64,000 bases of DNA from positions 186,001 through 250,000 of the forward strand of contig NZ_VMNK01000015.1 in assembly GCF_007625155.1 (NCBI RefSeq). The letters are read 5' to 3'. Both the position numbers and the translations under genes were made by a program. Below, one piece after another: positions 11,012 to 19,954 of the stretch (its first letter is position 1; every line of letters begins with the position of its first letter). The stretch is from Denitromonas halophila (GTDB taxonomy: Bacteria; Pseudomonadota; Gammaproteobacteria; Burkholderiales; Rhodocyclaceae). The notes below the pieces were generated by a model. That model worked only from the letters and a program-made list of their open reading frames with translations. It had not been told where the DNA came from and ran no database searches.

Positions 11012-13108
11012 TCAGTCGAAGGCGTAGCGTGCCGACACCCCGGCGAACCAGCCAAAGCCGCTGCCCGGTTCGTAGTAGCGGCCATTGCCGTCGCCGACGA
11101 TGACCGAGCCGACGTAAGTGCGGTCAAACAGGTTGTCGAGGCGGACCATCTCGGTCAGCTTCCATGCGCCCATCTTCTGTTCGGCCGTCAGGCGCAGGTT
11201 GAAAATGGTGTAGGCCGGCGCGGCGCGCTCGGTGTTGGTGTCTTCCACATACACCTTGCTGCGGTACTGCGTTTCCAGCGCGGCCGACAGATCCTGGCGC
11301 GGCTGCCACACGATCTCGCCAAAGGCGCTGGTGGCCGGAATGCCCGGCATGCGCGATCCGTCGGCCACGCTGTTGCTGCCGTTGGTGAAGGCGCCGTCAT
11401 AGATGGCGCGCAGCCAGGTCACGGCCAAGCGGGCGCGCCACTGCTCCGAAAACTCCGAATCCAGCGCGATCTCCATGCCCTGGCGCAGGGTTTTGGCGGC
11501 GTTGGCGTACACGGTGCGCCCGCCGGAGGAGCTGGCCACCACCAGCTCGTCGTCGGTGCGGATCTGGAAAATCGCTGCGTTGAGGCGGGTGTCGTCGCTC
11601 AGGAAGGCCTTGGCGCCCAGTTCGTACTGAATGCTGCGCGCCGGCTTGAGGTCAAAGTTGAAACCGCCGCCCGCGCTGGCGTAGGACATCTCGGTGACGG
11701 TCGGCGTCTCGAAGCCGCGCGCCGCGCTGGCGTAGAGATTGAGTGCCGGGGTGACGGCCCACAGCACGCCCACGGCCGGGGTGGTCTTGCGATAGCTCAC
11801 CTCGCCGCTGCCGTCGGCGTTTGACAGATAGGCGTCGTCGACCTCGTATTCCACATGGCTGTGGCGCAGACCGGCCTGCAGCGTCACGTCGCCGAGCTTC
11901 CAGCTCGCCTGCGCGTAGGGGTCGAGGCTGGTGACGGTATTGATTTCGTCACGGCGCAGATTGCCTTTGACGCCCAGCGTGGTGCCGATGAAGTTTTCGT
12001 AGCCCTTGCGGTCGTCTTCAGAAAAGTCGTAGTCGAGCCCGCCGGTCAGGGTCAGCTCGCCGGGGCCGGCGTTGAGCGTGTGAATCCAGCGCGCACCAAA
12101 GCCGTGGAAACTGCGGTCGAAGTCGACCACGCCGCCGGAGTGCGACGGCGCCGCCTGCACAAAGCTGGGGATGGACAGATACTGAGTGACGCTGCGGGTG
12201 CCGGCGTAGGCGTTGAACTCCAGCCGCCCGGCGCCGAACTGGCGGGCGTACTGCAGGCCGCCTTGCATGTGGTCGATATTTTTACGGGTGTTGTAGGTGG
12301 TGGCGTTGCTCTCGACCGCGCTCGGGTCGGCCTTGAAGGTCGCCCACTTGAGGCCGAGCGGGTCTTGAGTACCATTCTGTTTGAGCGAACTGACGGTGAA
12401 TTTGAGCGTGCTGTCGGCATCGGGCACAAAGCTCAGCTTGCCGAAGACCTGGTCGCGGGTGACCGCGCTGTGGTCGCGGAAACCGTTGCTGTCAAAGCGC
12501 GAGGTGTTGAGGATGTAGCCGGTGTCGCCCACCGCGCCCTCGGCGCCGAGTTCGATCTTGCTGGTACCCCACGAGCCGCCGGTGACGCCGGCTTTGAGGC
12601 TGGGCGCGCCCTTGCCGTCACGCGAGAAGAGCTGGATCACGCCGCCGGAGCTCGCGCCATACACGCTGGAGAAGGGCCCGCGCAGCACTTCGATGCGCTC
12701 GGCCGTGTCGAGGTTGAAGGTTGCCGCCTGGCCCTGACCGTCCGGCGTGCTGGCCGGAATGCCGTCGGTGATCAGCTTGATGCCGCGCACCCCGAAGGCC
12801 GCACGTGTGCCGAAGCCGCGCGACGAAATCTGCAAGTCCTGCGCGTAGTTATTGCGGTTCTGAATCACCAGCCCGGGCACGCCCGCCAAAGCCTCGGAGG
12901 CATTCACGCCCAGTTTGCCCTCGCCGATGGTGCGGCTGTCGACCACGTCGATCGAGTAAGGCAGATCAAAGCTCGCCGCCTCGGCGCGGCTACCGGTGAC
13001 CACCACCGGGTTGAGGACCGTGGCCGTGTCGGCGGCCATCGCGCTGCCGGTAAAGATGGGCAGCAGAGCAAGGAGCAGGGGGCGGGGAGTGAAAGCAGCT
13101 TGGCGCAT
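11012..13108 (-). CDS. pqqU: TonB-dependent receptor of the PqqU (YncD) type, PQQ uptake
   Basis: A 698-residue outer-membrane receptor with signal peptide (ending AMA), plug domain and 22-strand barrel. It matches E. coli YncD/PqqU, as I remember that sequence, along its whole length. Shared landmarks include NYAQDLQ-S-RGFG in the plug, GIPA-TPDGQGQ, the strand with NRMPGI-like text, SSSGGRT-Y-NA-KT-RQG and the C-terminal VGSVIV and GRYYEP. YncD is known to import the redox cofactor pyrroloquinoline quinone (PQQ). That fits this window, which encodes two PQQ-dependent alcohol dehydrogenases. No PQQ biosynthesis gene is present here, so uptake may supplement or replace synthesis. The gene stands alone, 122 bases downstream of yciH on the same strand. 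The substrate is inferred from homology. Confidence 0.85.
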   Translation of the reverse strand: MRQAAFTPRPLLLALLPIFTGSAMAADTATVLNPVVVTGSRAEAASFDLPYSIDVVDSRTIGEGKLGVNASEALAGVPGLVIQNRNNYAQDLQISSRGFGTRAAFGVRGIKLITDGIPASTPDGQGQAATFNLDTAERIEVLRGPFSSVYGASSGGVIQLFSRDGKGAPSLKAGVTGGSWGTSKIELGAEGAVGDTGYILNTSRFDSNGFRDHSAVTRDQVFGKLSFVPDADSTLKFTVSSLKQNGTQDPLGLKWATFKADPSAVESNATTYNTRKNIDHMQGGLQYARQFGAGRLEFNAYAGTRSVTQYLSIPSFVQAAPSHSGGVVDFDRSFHGFGARWIHTLNAGPGELTLTGGLDYDFSEDDRKGYENFIGTTLGVKGNLRRDEINTVTSLDPYAQASWKLGDVTLQAGLRHSHVEYEVDDAYLSNADGSGEVSYRKTTPAVGVLWAVTPALNLYASAARGFETPTVTEMSYASAGGGFNFDLKPARSIQYELGAKAFLSDDTRLNAAIFQIRTDDELVVASSSGGRTVYANAAKTLRQGMEIALDSEFSEQWRARLAVTWLRAIYDGAFTNGSNSVADGSRMPGIPATSAFGEIVWQPRQDLSAALETQYRSKVYVEDTNTERAAPAYTIFNLRLTAEQKMGAWKLTEMVRLDNLFDRTYVGSVIVGDGNGRYYEPGSGFGWFAGVSARYAFD

Positions 13109-13230
13109 GGCGTGGGTCCGTGAGGGTTTCTGTCAGTGGCCTCAGTGTGCCGACGCCTCGGCGCTGCCGCGTCCGTGTGGGGGGCGTGCGCGACTCATGA
13201 AAATCATGATTCGTGCGCGGCGGTGGAACG

Positions 13231-13590
13231 TCAGCCGCCCGCGCGCTTGACCGTGAAGCCATCCTTCTTCAGCGCCTCGATTACCCGCTCGCAGTGATCG
13301 CCCTGCACCTCGATCACGCCGTCCTTGACCGTGCCACCGGTGCCGCAACCGGCGCGCAGCTTCTTGCCCAGCACCGCCAGTTCCATCGCGTTCAACGCTA
13401 CGCCGCGCACTACCGTCACCGCCTTGCCGCCGCGCCCCTTGGTCTCGCGGCTCACCCGCACAATGCCGTCGCCCGCTGGCACGGCTGAGGCGCTTTTGCA
13501 GCGGCAGTCTGTCATTGGCTGGCGGCAGTCCGGGCACATGCGGCCGGTTTCGGTGGAATAGACGAGCCCGCCCGCGCCGGATTTACGCAT
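13231..13590 (-). CDS. yciH: SUI1/eIF1-like translation factor YciH
   Basis: A 119-residue protein of the SUI1 (eIF1) family. An N-terminal segment holds cysteines in CPDCRQPMTDCRC, possibly a metal site. The C-terminal eIF1 fold carries KGRGGKAVTVVRG, GTGGTVKDGVIEVQGDH and the terminal KKDGFTVKRAGG. Bacterial YciH is thought to affect the fidelity of start-codon selection but is not essential. I chose the ATG at 13590 because GAGGAAAC precedes it; the frame also has an earlier start at 13614 without a site. It lies upstream of pqqU on the same strand but 122 bases away. Confidence 0.9.
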   Translation of the reverse strand: MRKSGAGGLVYSTETGRMCPDCRQPMTDCRCKSASAVPAGDGIVRVSRETKGRGGKAVTVVRGVALNAMELAVLGKKLRAGCGTGGTVKDGVIEVQGDHCERVIEALKKDGFTVKRAGG

Positions 13591-13614
13591 GGTGTGTTTC
13601 CTCACTATCAACAA

Positions 13615-14039
13615 TGCCGGCGCAGTCTATTACGTGGCGCGGCACGATTCCAGTGCCGTGGACTTGCCCACAGAAACTGTGGATAAGTGCCTGAGCAAGT
13701 CAGACAAGCCCGGCGCGCGTTGGCGTTGCAGGGGGCGCCACAAATTGAGGCAGTACGACGTTGATGGTCTATGATCCTGAAAACGGCAGTTGACCGCTGG
13801 TGCGTGCAAGCAAAGATTGGCGAAAACGAGCGATTCCGGCGTCGAGCCTGATCATTTGGTGGGCGTAGACGCTACGCACCCGATTGCACGTCTGGCGATC
13901 ACGCTGGCTGCGTTGCTCCTCCTTACAGCGGGCAGGCTGTGCGTCGTCGCGCCTTGCCAGCCTGCCCGCCAGACGCACACTCGGGTGCGTTCAACTACCG
14001 TTTCCAGGATGATTCAAACGAACCGTTTCGAGTGCCGAT
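13615..14039. other. Intergenic region with a DnaA-box-like inverted repeat
   Basis: This 425-base gap between yciH and yajD contains no credible gene. At 13664-13686 the arms CTTGCCCACAG and CTGTGGATAAG flank AAA. The right arm contains the exact complement of the DnaA box TTATCCACA (13678-13686), and the left arm has a two-mismatch version. The rest shows nothing I can name. Confidence 0.45.
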
Positions 14040-14405
14040 ATGAAGACCCCCGACCCCAGCAAACTCGACCGCATCGTCGCCGATGCCCGCCGCGCCGCTG
14101 ACACCCGTAGCCAGGGCTACCGCGAGCGCGCGCTCAAGATCTACCCCTGGATCTGCGGCCGCTGCGCCCGCAGCTTCACCCACGTCAACCTGCGTGAACT
14201 AACGGTCCACCACCGCGACCACAATCACGACAACAACCCCTCCGACGGCAGCAACTGGGAGCTGCTCTGCGTGTATTGCCACGACAACGAACACCAGCGC
14301 CAGGCCGAAGCCCAGGCCGGCACCAGCATGCAAACCGACCGCGGCCCGGTCGCCACGCACTCGCCGTTTGCGAACTTGAAGGGCTTGCTAGGCAAGGGCG
14401 ATTGA
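14040..14405 (+). CDS. yajD: YajD-type HNH nuclease family protein
   Basis: A 121-residue protein closely resembling E. coli YajD. The core reads RERALKIYPWICGRCAR, then LRELTVHHRDHNHDNNPSDG and SNWELLCVYCHDNEH. These give the two CxxC zinc ligand pairs (CGRC and CVYC) and the HH/N/H nuclease motif of the HNH fold. It should be a metal-dependent endonuclease, but the role of YajD in the cell is not established. The end, SPFANLKGLLGK, also matches the family's conserved tail. The ATG at 14040 has only a weak GAG upstream. No operon partner is apparent. Confidence 0.9.
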   Translation: MKTPDPSKLDRIVADARRAADTRSQGYRERALKIYPWICGRCARSFTHVNLRELTVHHRDHNHDNNPSDGSNWELLCVYCHDNEHQRQAEAQAGTSMQTDRGPVATHSPFANLKGLLGKGD

Positions 14406-14508
14406 GAAGCACCGACCGGCGGCTGCGAAGCGGGTTCGGGGAAGCGCTTGATTGACTGTTGAGTCCCCGCGCGAGTTTTCGACCCAGTCCGGTCGTTGCC
14501 GGGGTCAT

Positions 14509-14539
14509 GTAGGTTGGGTTGAGCGCAGCGAAGCCCAAC
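14509..14539. repeat. Copy of the GTAGGTTGGGTTGAGCG dispersed repeat
   Basis: This copy reads GTAGGTTGGGTT-GAGCGCAGCGAAGCCCAAC and contains an imperfect TTGGGTT...AGCCCAA hairpin. The same words appear at both ends of the element at 42664-42774. It lies in the 250-base gap after yajD. It belongs to a class of short palindromic extragenic repeats seen in many proteobacteria. Confidence 0.75.
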
Positions 14540-14657
14540 ATTCAGCCGTGCAATTGTGGAACGCCGAGCGCTGGACTTCCTTCGTCAGCCCAGCCTACGC
14601 TCGCTGTTGTAACATGCCAAACACATTTTATTTTGGCTGTTGCATGAACCTTACGTC

Positions 14658-15059
14658 ATGGGATCAGTATTTTTTCTTTCGGTGGTTTTCCTGTTTGTGG
14701 GTGTCCCACTGCTCATCATCTATGGTTGTTATCGTTCGGATTCCAAACGGCACGATCGATTGGCGAACGAAGCGGGACAGAGCACTGAAGACCGATCGGG
14801 CGAAGGCTGCACGCCACAGCCTGAAGGGCCATTGTTTCGTCGAAGCACCGTTTTATTCGGCGTATCCGTTCTTACGCTTGCCCTCGCCGTCGAAGGCTGG
14901 CTTCATCCAATCCCGCCGTCGACGCATCGCACCCTCTTAGCTTTTGCTCACATGCTCCTTGTCCCGATTTTCGGGAACTACACTGACGCAGCCTTCATGC
15001 TTATGGGGTCGGTATTTTTCTTTGTGATAGCGCAGCGCGGCCGTGCAGCAGGTAAGTAG
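14658..15059 (+). CDS. Small hypothetical membrane protein
   Basis: An unrecognised 133-residue protein. Three or four hydrophobic stretches are visible: residues ~2-22 (SVFFLSVVFLFVGVPLLIIYG), ~62-78, ~88-103 and ~108-124. A charged loop (~25-58) follows the first. I chose the ATG at 14658 because it starts directly before the first membrane segment; the frame also has a TTG at 14640. Base composition is lower in GC than its neighbours, and it sits between two dispersed repeats, suggesting a variable spot in the chromosome. No family or function could be assigned. An overlapping frame (14452-14940) has no such regular pattern. Confidence 0.5.
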   Translation: MGSVFFLSVVFLFVGVPLLIIYGCYRSDSKRHDRLANEAGQSTEDRSGEGCTPQPEGPLFRRSTVLFGVSVLTLALAVEGWLHPIPPSTHRTLLAFAHMLLVPIFGNYTDAAFMLMGSVFFFVIAQRGRAAGK

Positions 15060-15071
15060 CGGTGGGCCCGC

Positions 15072-15159
15072 GTAGGGCGGAAAAGCGAAGCGCCTTCCGC
15101 CGCATTCGGTGATTGGTGCGGAGGCATTCGGCGGATGACGCGTCGCTGATCCGCCCTAC
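15072..15159. repeat. 88-bp palindromic element with GTAGGGCGG ends
   Basis: Perfect 9-bp terminal inverted repeats, GTAGGGCGG and CCGCCCTAC, enclose two internal hairpins (GGCGGAA...TTCCGCC and GGCGGAT...ATCCGCC). The structure is that of a REP-doublet or miniature non-coding mobile element. It lies between the small membrane protein gene and the damaged oxidoreductase gene. Confidence 0.8.
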
Positions 15160-15238
15160 CTACATCCGGGGGCTTCTGGTCGATCGCAATGTTTGCGGAT
15201 ATGCGTTCACGCCTTCTCGAATCACCCCGCGCGCAGGT

Positions 15239-15699
15239 CTATTGAGCATCCTCCCGAATGCTCAACACAATCTTCCCGACATGCTTCTTCTCAAGAAACA
15301 CACGCTGCGCCTCGGCGATCTGCTCGAGCGGAAAGCGGTGCGCGACTACCGGGGCGATTTGGCCTTGCTCGATCCGTTGGATCAGCGCGGCGAACACGTC
15401 GGGGCCGAGCACGGTGCAGCCCAACAGGCTGAGGTCTTTGAGGTAGAGGGTGCGCACATCGAGTTCGACGATGGGGCCGGCGATGGCGCCGGAGACGGCG
15501 TAGCGGCCGCAGGGGCGTAGCACTTCGAGATATTGCGGCCAGTGCGGGCCGGCGACGAGGTCGATGACGACGTCGAGCGGATCAGCACTTCGCCGGGGGC
15601 GGGTGTGGGCACGGGCAGGTCGGCGCTGAACTTCAGCATGTCCATGTCCCCATGGCCGATGAGTTGGATGCCGCGCATGGTGGTGGCTTGGGGGGTCAT
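15239..15699 (-). pseudogene. Zinc-type alcohol dehydrogenase / quinone oxidoreductase, internally deleted and frameshifted
   Basis: The first ~42 codons (from the ATG at 15699) give a normal MDR-family start ending PTPAPGEVLIR. After that the frame turns into Ser/Thr-rich nonsense. In another frame, from about 15585, homology resumes at DPLDVVIDLVAGPHWP and runs to the natural C-terminus (KHVGKIVLSIREDAQ, stop at 15239). About half of a ~320-residue enzyme, including the catalytic and most of the NAD(P)H-binding region, is missing. The two parts meet at GATCCGC, which could be a short repeat used for the deletion. The gene overlaps the TetR stop codon (ATGA), so it was the second gene of a TetR-controlled pair. 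It cannot encode an active enzyme. Confidence 0.85.
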
Positions 15700-16220
15700 G
15701 AGAGGTTTCCTTCGGTGAGTTGAAGTGCGGCGTGTTCCGCCGCGTGAATGGCGTGCTCGCCCATCAAGGGCCAGGCGGCCGAGGCGCCTTCGTGGAGCAG
15801 GAAGAGGGCTGGTGCCACGTCGGGCCGACCGCTGAGTTCGGCGAGGAGCTGGATCATGTCGCGCTTGTGCTGGCTGACCGCATCGACGATGTCAGGATGG
15901 CCGGGGAAGGCGACAAAGGCGCTCATCGACAGGCAACCGTGAGGGGCGTCGTTTTTCATCCACTGCCCGAGGCGCTGAAAAAGGTGCACGAGCGCGGCCT
16001 TGCCGGGGGCGGGCAGGCCCTCGCGCAGGAAATCGAGATAGCGCGCATGGCGGTGGGCCAGCGCGCCGATGACCATGGATTCTTTTGACGGAAAGTGACG
16101 GTACAAGGTGCGCAGGCTGACTTCGGCGGCCGTTTTGAGCTCGGCCACGCTGGGCTCGGCGAAGCCGCGATGGCTGAAGGCCTGCTCGAGGCGCGAGGCG
16201 ATGTCTTGCTGGAGGCTCAT
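15696..16220 (-). CDS. TetR-family transcriptional repressor
   Basis: A 174-residue regulator. The N-terminal helix-turn-helix reads VAELKTAAEVSLRTLYRHFPSKESMVIGAL, a typical TetR recognition region including the conserved LYRHFPSKE. The C-terminal ligand-binding part has GCLSMSAF, like the AcrR/YcdC-type group of small-molecule sensors. It is translationally coupled (ATGA overlap at 15696-15699) to the damaged oxidoreductase, the presumed original target. Two matching operator dyads lie 13 and 38 bases upstream of its start, so it most likely represses its own transcription. With its partner broken, it may be an evolutionary leftover or may control other genes. Confidence 0.88.
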   Translation of the reverse strand: MSLQQDIASRLEQAFSHRGFAEPSVAELKTAAEVSLRTLYRHFPSKESMVIGALAHRHARYLDFLREGLPAPGKAALVHLFQRLGQWMKNDAPHGCLSMSAFVAFPGHPDIVDAVSQHKRDMIQLLAELSGRPDVAPALFLLHEGASAAWPLMGEHAIHAAEHAALQLTEGNLS

Positions 16221-16233
16221 GGCGATGTCGCAG

Positions 16234-16251
16234 GTAGAATGATTGATCTAC
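16234..16251. promoter_or_regulatory. TetR operator, copy 1
   Basis: The dyad GTAGA-N8-TCTAC starts 14 bases upstream of the tetR start codon. A second copy with the same arms and spacer lies 25 bp further on. Confidence 0.75.
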
Positions 16252-16257
16252 TTTTAG

Positions 16258-16277
16258 GGTAGAGCAAACGTTCTACC
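16258..16277. promoter_or_regulatory. TetR operator, copy 2
   Basis: The dyad GGTAGA-N8-TCTACC has perfect 6-bp arms. Its core (GTAGA-N8-TCTAC) is identical in layout to copy 1. It lies in the gap shared by tetR and yheS, so it could also affect yheS. Confidence 0.78.
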
Positions 16278-16485
16278 CCGGTCAACGCCGTGCTGGCTGC
16301 GGGTGTCGTCGCTGCATTGCATCAAAATGATTTCGCTCATCGTGTGCAACCGCCGGTCGGCTTGATTGACGGCAGTTGCCGTGGGCGGGGATACTTCCGC
16401 CCTTGCCGTCCGGACGCTCGCCCGGCACGCTTCTTTTTCCGTCTTGCTGCACGCTGTTGCCAGACCCCGCTGGAGTTTCACCCGC

Positions 16486-18417
<1,932 letters not shown>

Positions 18418-18525
18418 AGCCTGGTGACTCATTGCGTGGGTCCAGCGTTCAGTGATGCCGAGTGAAGCCATTGCAGGCGTCACCGAGTATTGTTTTGCCG
18501 CATGTTGATGAGGGTGAGGGACGCT

Positions 18526-19893
18526 TCAGGATGCCAGTGCGACGGTGTCCGGCTGCGCGGTGTTCATGCGTTCAAGCGCAGCCTTGAGCGATTCGAAACA
18601 GCGTACGTCGATGGCCGTGCCGACGTTCTCGGCCATGATCTCCAGCGTTTTCGGAATCGGGATGGCGCCGCGATAGGGCCGCTCGGCGGTGATCGCGTCG
18701 AAGATGTCGGCGGTGGTGATGATGCGCGTCTCCAGGGTGATCTGTTCGGCGCTCAGGCCGCGTGGGTAGCCGCCGCCGTCGAGTCGTTCGTGATGCGCTG
18801 CGGAGACGCGGGCGAGCTCTTCGAAGGCCGGAATGCGCATCAGAATGGTCTCTGTGTGGGCGGCATGCCGCTTCACCGCGGCCCACTCGGCGTCATCGAG
18901 TTTGCCGGGTTTGTCGAGGATGGCGTTGGACACACCCAGTTTGCCCACGTCGTGCAGCAGCGCGCCGCGTTTGAGCCAGCGCCGGCGCTCGGCGGACAGG
19001 CCCAGCGACTCGGCGATCATGTCGGTGTACAGCGCCACGCGGGCGCTGTGGCCCGAGGTGTAGGGGCTCTTGGCGTCGACCACCTGACCGAAGGCGGCGG
19101 CGATTTCGTCGAGGTAGTCATCGTCGAGCGCCACTTCGGTGCGCCCGGGTTCAAGGGCGAACACCGCAGCGTCGAGCTGCGGGTCGTTCAGCATGGCCCA
19201 GAAGGCCGGATCGGCTGCGATGCGTTTGAGCGCGGCGACCAGCGACGGGTCGAACCAGCTGCCGGCACGCTCTTCCGCCTCGGCCAGTGCGGCGTCGGCG
19301 CCGTCGGCGGTGTGAAACACATCGACAACCTGCGCCAGCAGCGCGATGCGCGCAACCAGTGGAATGTTGTCGCCCGCCAGGCGATCCGGCCGGCCGTTGC
19401 CGTTCCAGTGCTCGTCGAGCGAATGCACGCCCATCGCCACCTGTTCACCAAAGCGCAGCTGGCGGGCGATATCGGCACCGCGCTGGCAACGGGTCTGGAT
19501 CAGCTCCTGGGCGATCTGCTCGCCATCGCGGAAGATTGTCATCATGGCGCGAAAGCGCTCGGCCAGCCCGGTTTTTAGGCCGGTGTGACGCAGCACGAAG
19601 TTGAGCACTTGCGGCAGGCTGCCGTCGATCAGCTTGAAGTCGCGCTTGAACTGACGGTCATCGGCCAGGTACAGCTCGCAGATGCGCGCGGCATTGCTGC
19701 TGCAACCCAGATCCTTGAGCAGCAGCGTGTAATACAGCTCCCACAGATCGGCGTCGTTCATTCCGATCTCGCGGCCAATGTGCGTGCCGATCCAGCAGCA
19801 GCGCACGCAGTGGCCGGGGGGCTGGCCTTCGGTCATGTCGAGCGCGTGACTGAGCGCCCCGATGAGTTCGGACAGTTTGAGTGAATCGGGCAT
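18526..19893 (-). CDS. HD-GYP domain c-di-GMP phosphodiesterase with two HD domains
   Basis: A 455-residue cytoplasmic protein. The C-terminal half carries an intact HD-GYP domain: HSARVALYT, LLHDVGKLGVSNAILDKPGKL, then HHERLDGGGYP. It should hydrolyse c-di-GMP with a bimetal centre. The N-terminal half is a second, degenerate HD-like domain (CVRCCWIGTHIG, LLLKDLGCSSNAA, later LDEHWNGNGRPDRL) that lacks the full metal set. I chose the ATG at 19893 because AGGAG lies just upstream; an earlier ATG at 19911 would overlap that site. The gene lies 61 bases after the NosR-like gene and could be the last member of the long alcohol-relay operon, linking it to biofilm or motility control. Confidence 0.88.
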   Translation of the reverse strand: MPDSLKLSELIGALSHALDMTEGQPPGHCVRCCWIGTHIGREIGMNDADLWELYYTLLLKDLGCSSNAARICELYLADDRQFKRDFKLIDGSLPQVLNFVLRHTGLKTGLAERFRAMMTIFRDGEQIAQELIQTRCQRGADIARQLRFGEQVAMGVHSLDEHWNGNGRPDRLAGDNIPLVARIALLAQVVDVFHTADGADAALAEAEERAGSWFDPSLVAALKRIAADPAFWAMLNDPQLDAAVFALEPGRTEVALDDDYLDEIAAAFGQVVDAKSPYTSGHSARVALYTDMIAESLGLSAERRRWLKRGALLHDVGKLGVSNAILDKPGKLDDAEWAAVKRHAAHTETILMRIPAFEELARVSAAHHERLDGGGYPRGLSAEQITLETRIITTADIFDAITAERPYRGAIPIPKTLEIMAENVGTAIDVRCFESLKAALERMNTAQPDTVALAS

Positions 19894-19954
19894 CCGCTGC
19901 CGCTCCTGCATTGCTTGAGGCGATGGGCCTCCATGCAATGCTTAACGGCGGCGA

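Noticed and set aside
13664-13686. Possible replication origin because of the exact DnaA box
   Set aside because: Only one exact box and one weak one are present, with no cluster, no AT-rich unwinding region and no dnaA or dnaN nearby.
14452-14940. 162-residue frame overlapping the small membrane protein
   Set aside because: It begins inside the dispersed repeat and has no regular membrane or domain pattern; the overlapping frame is better.
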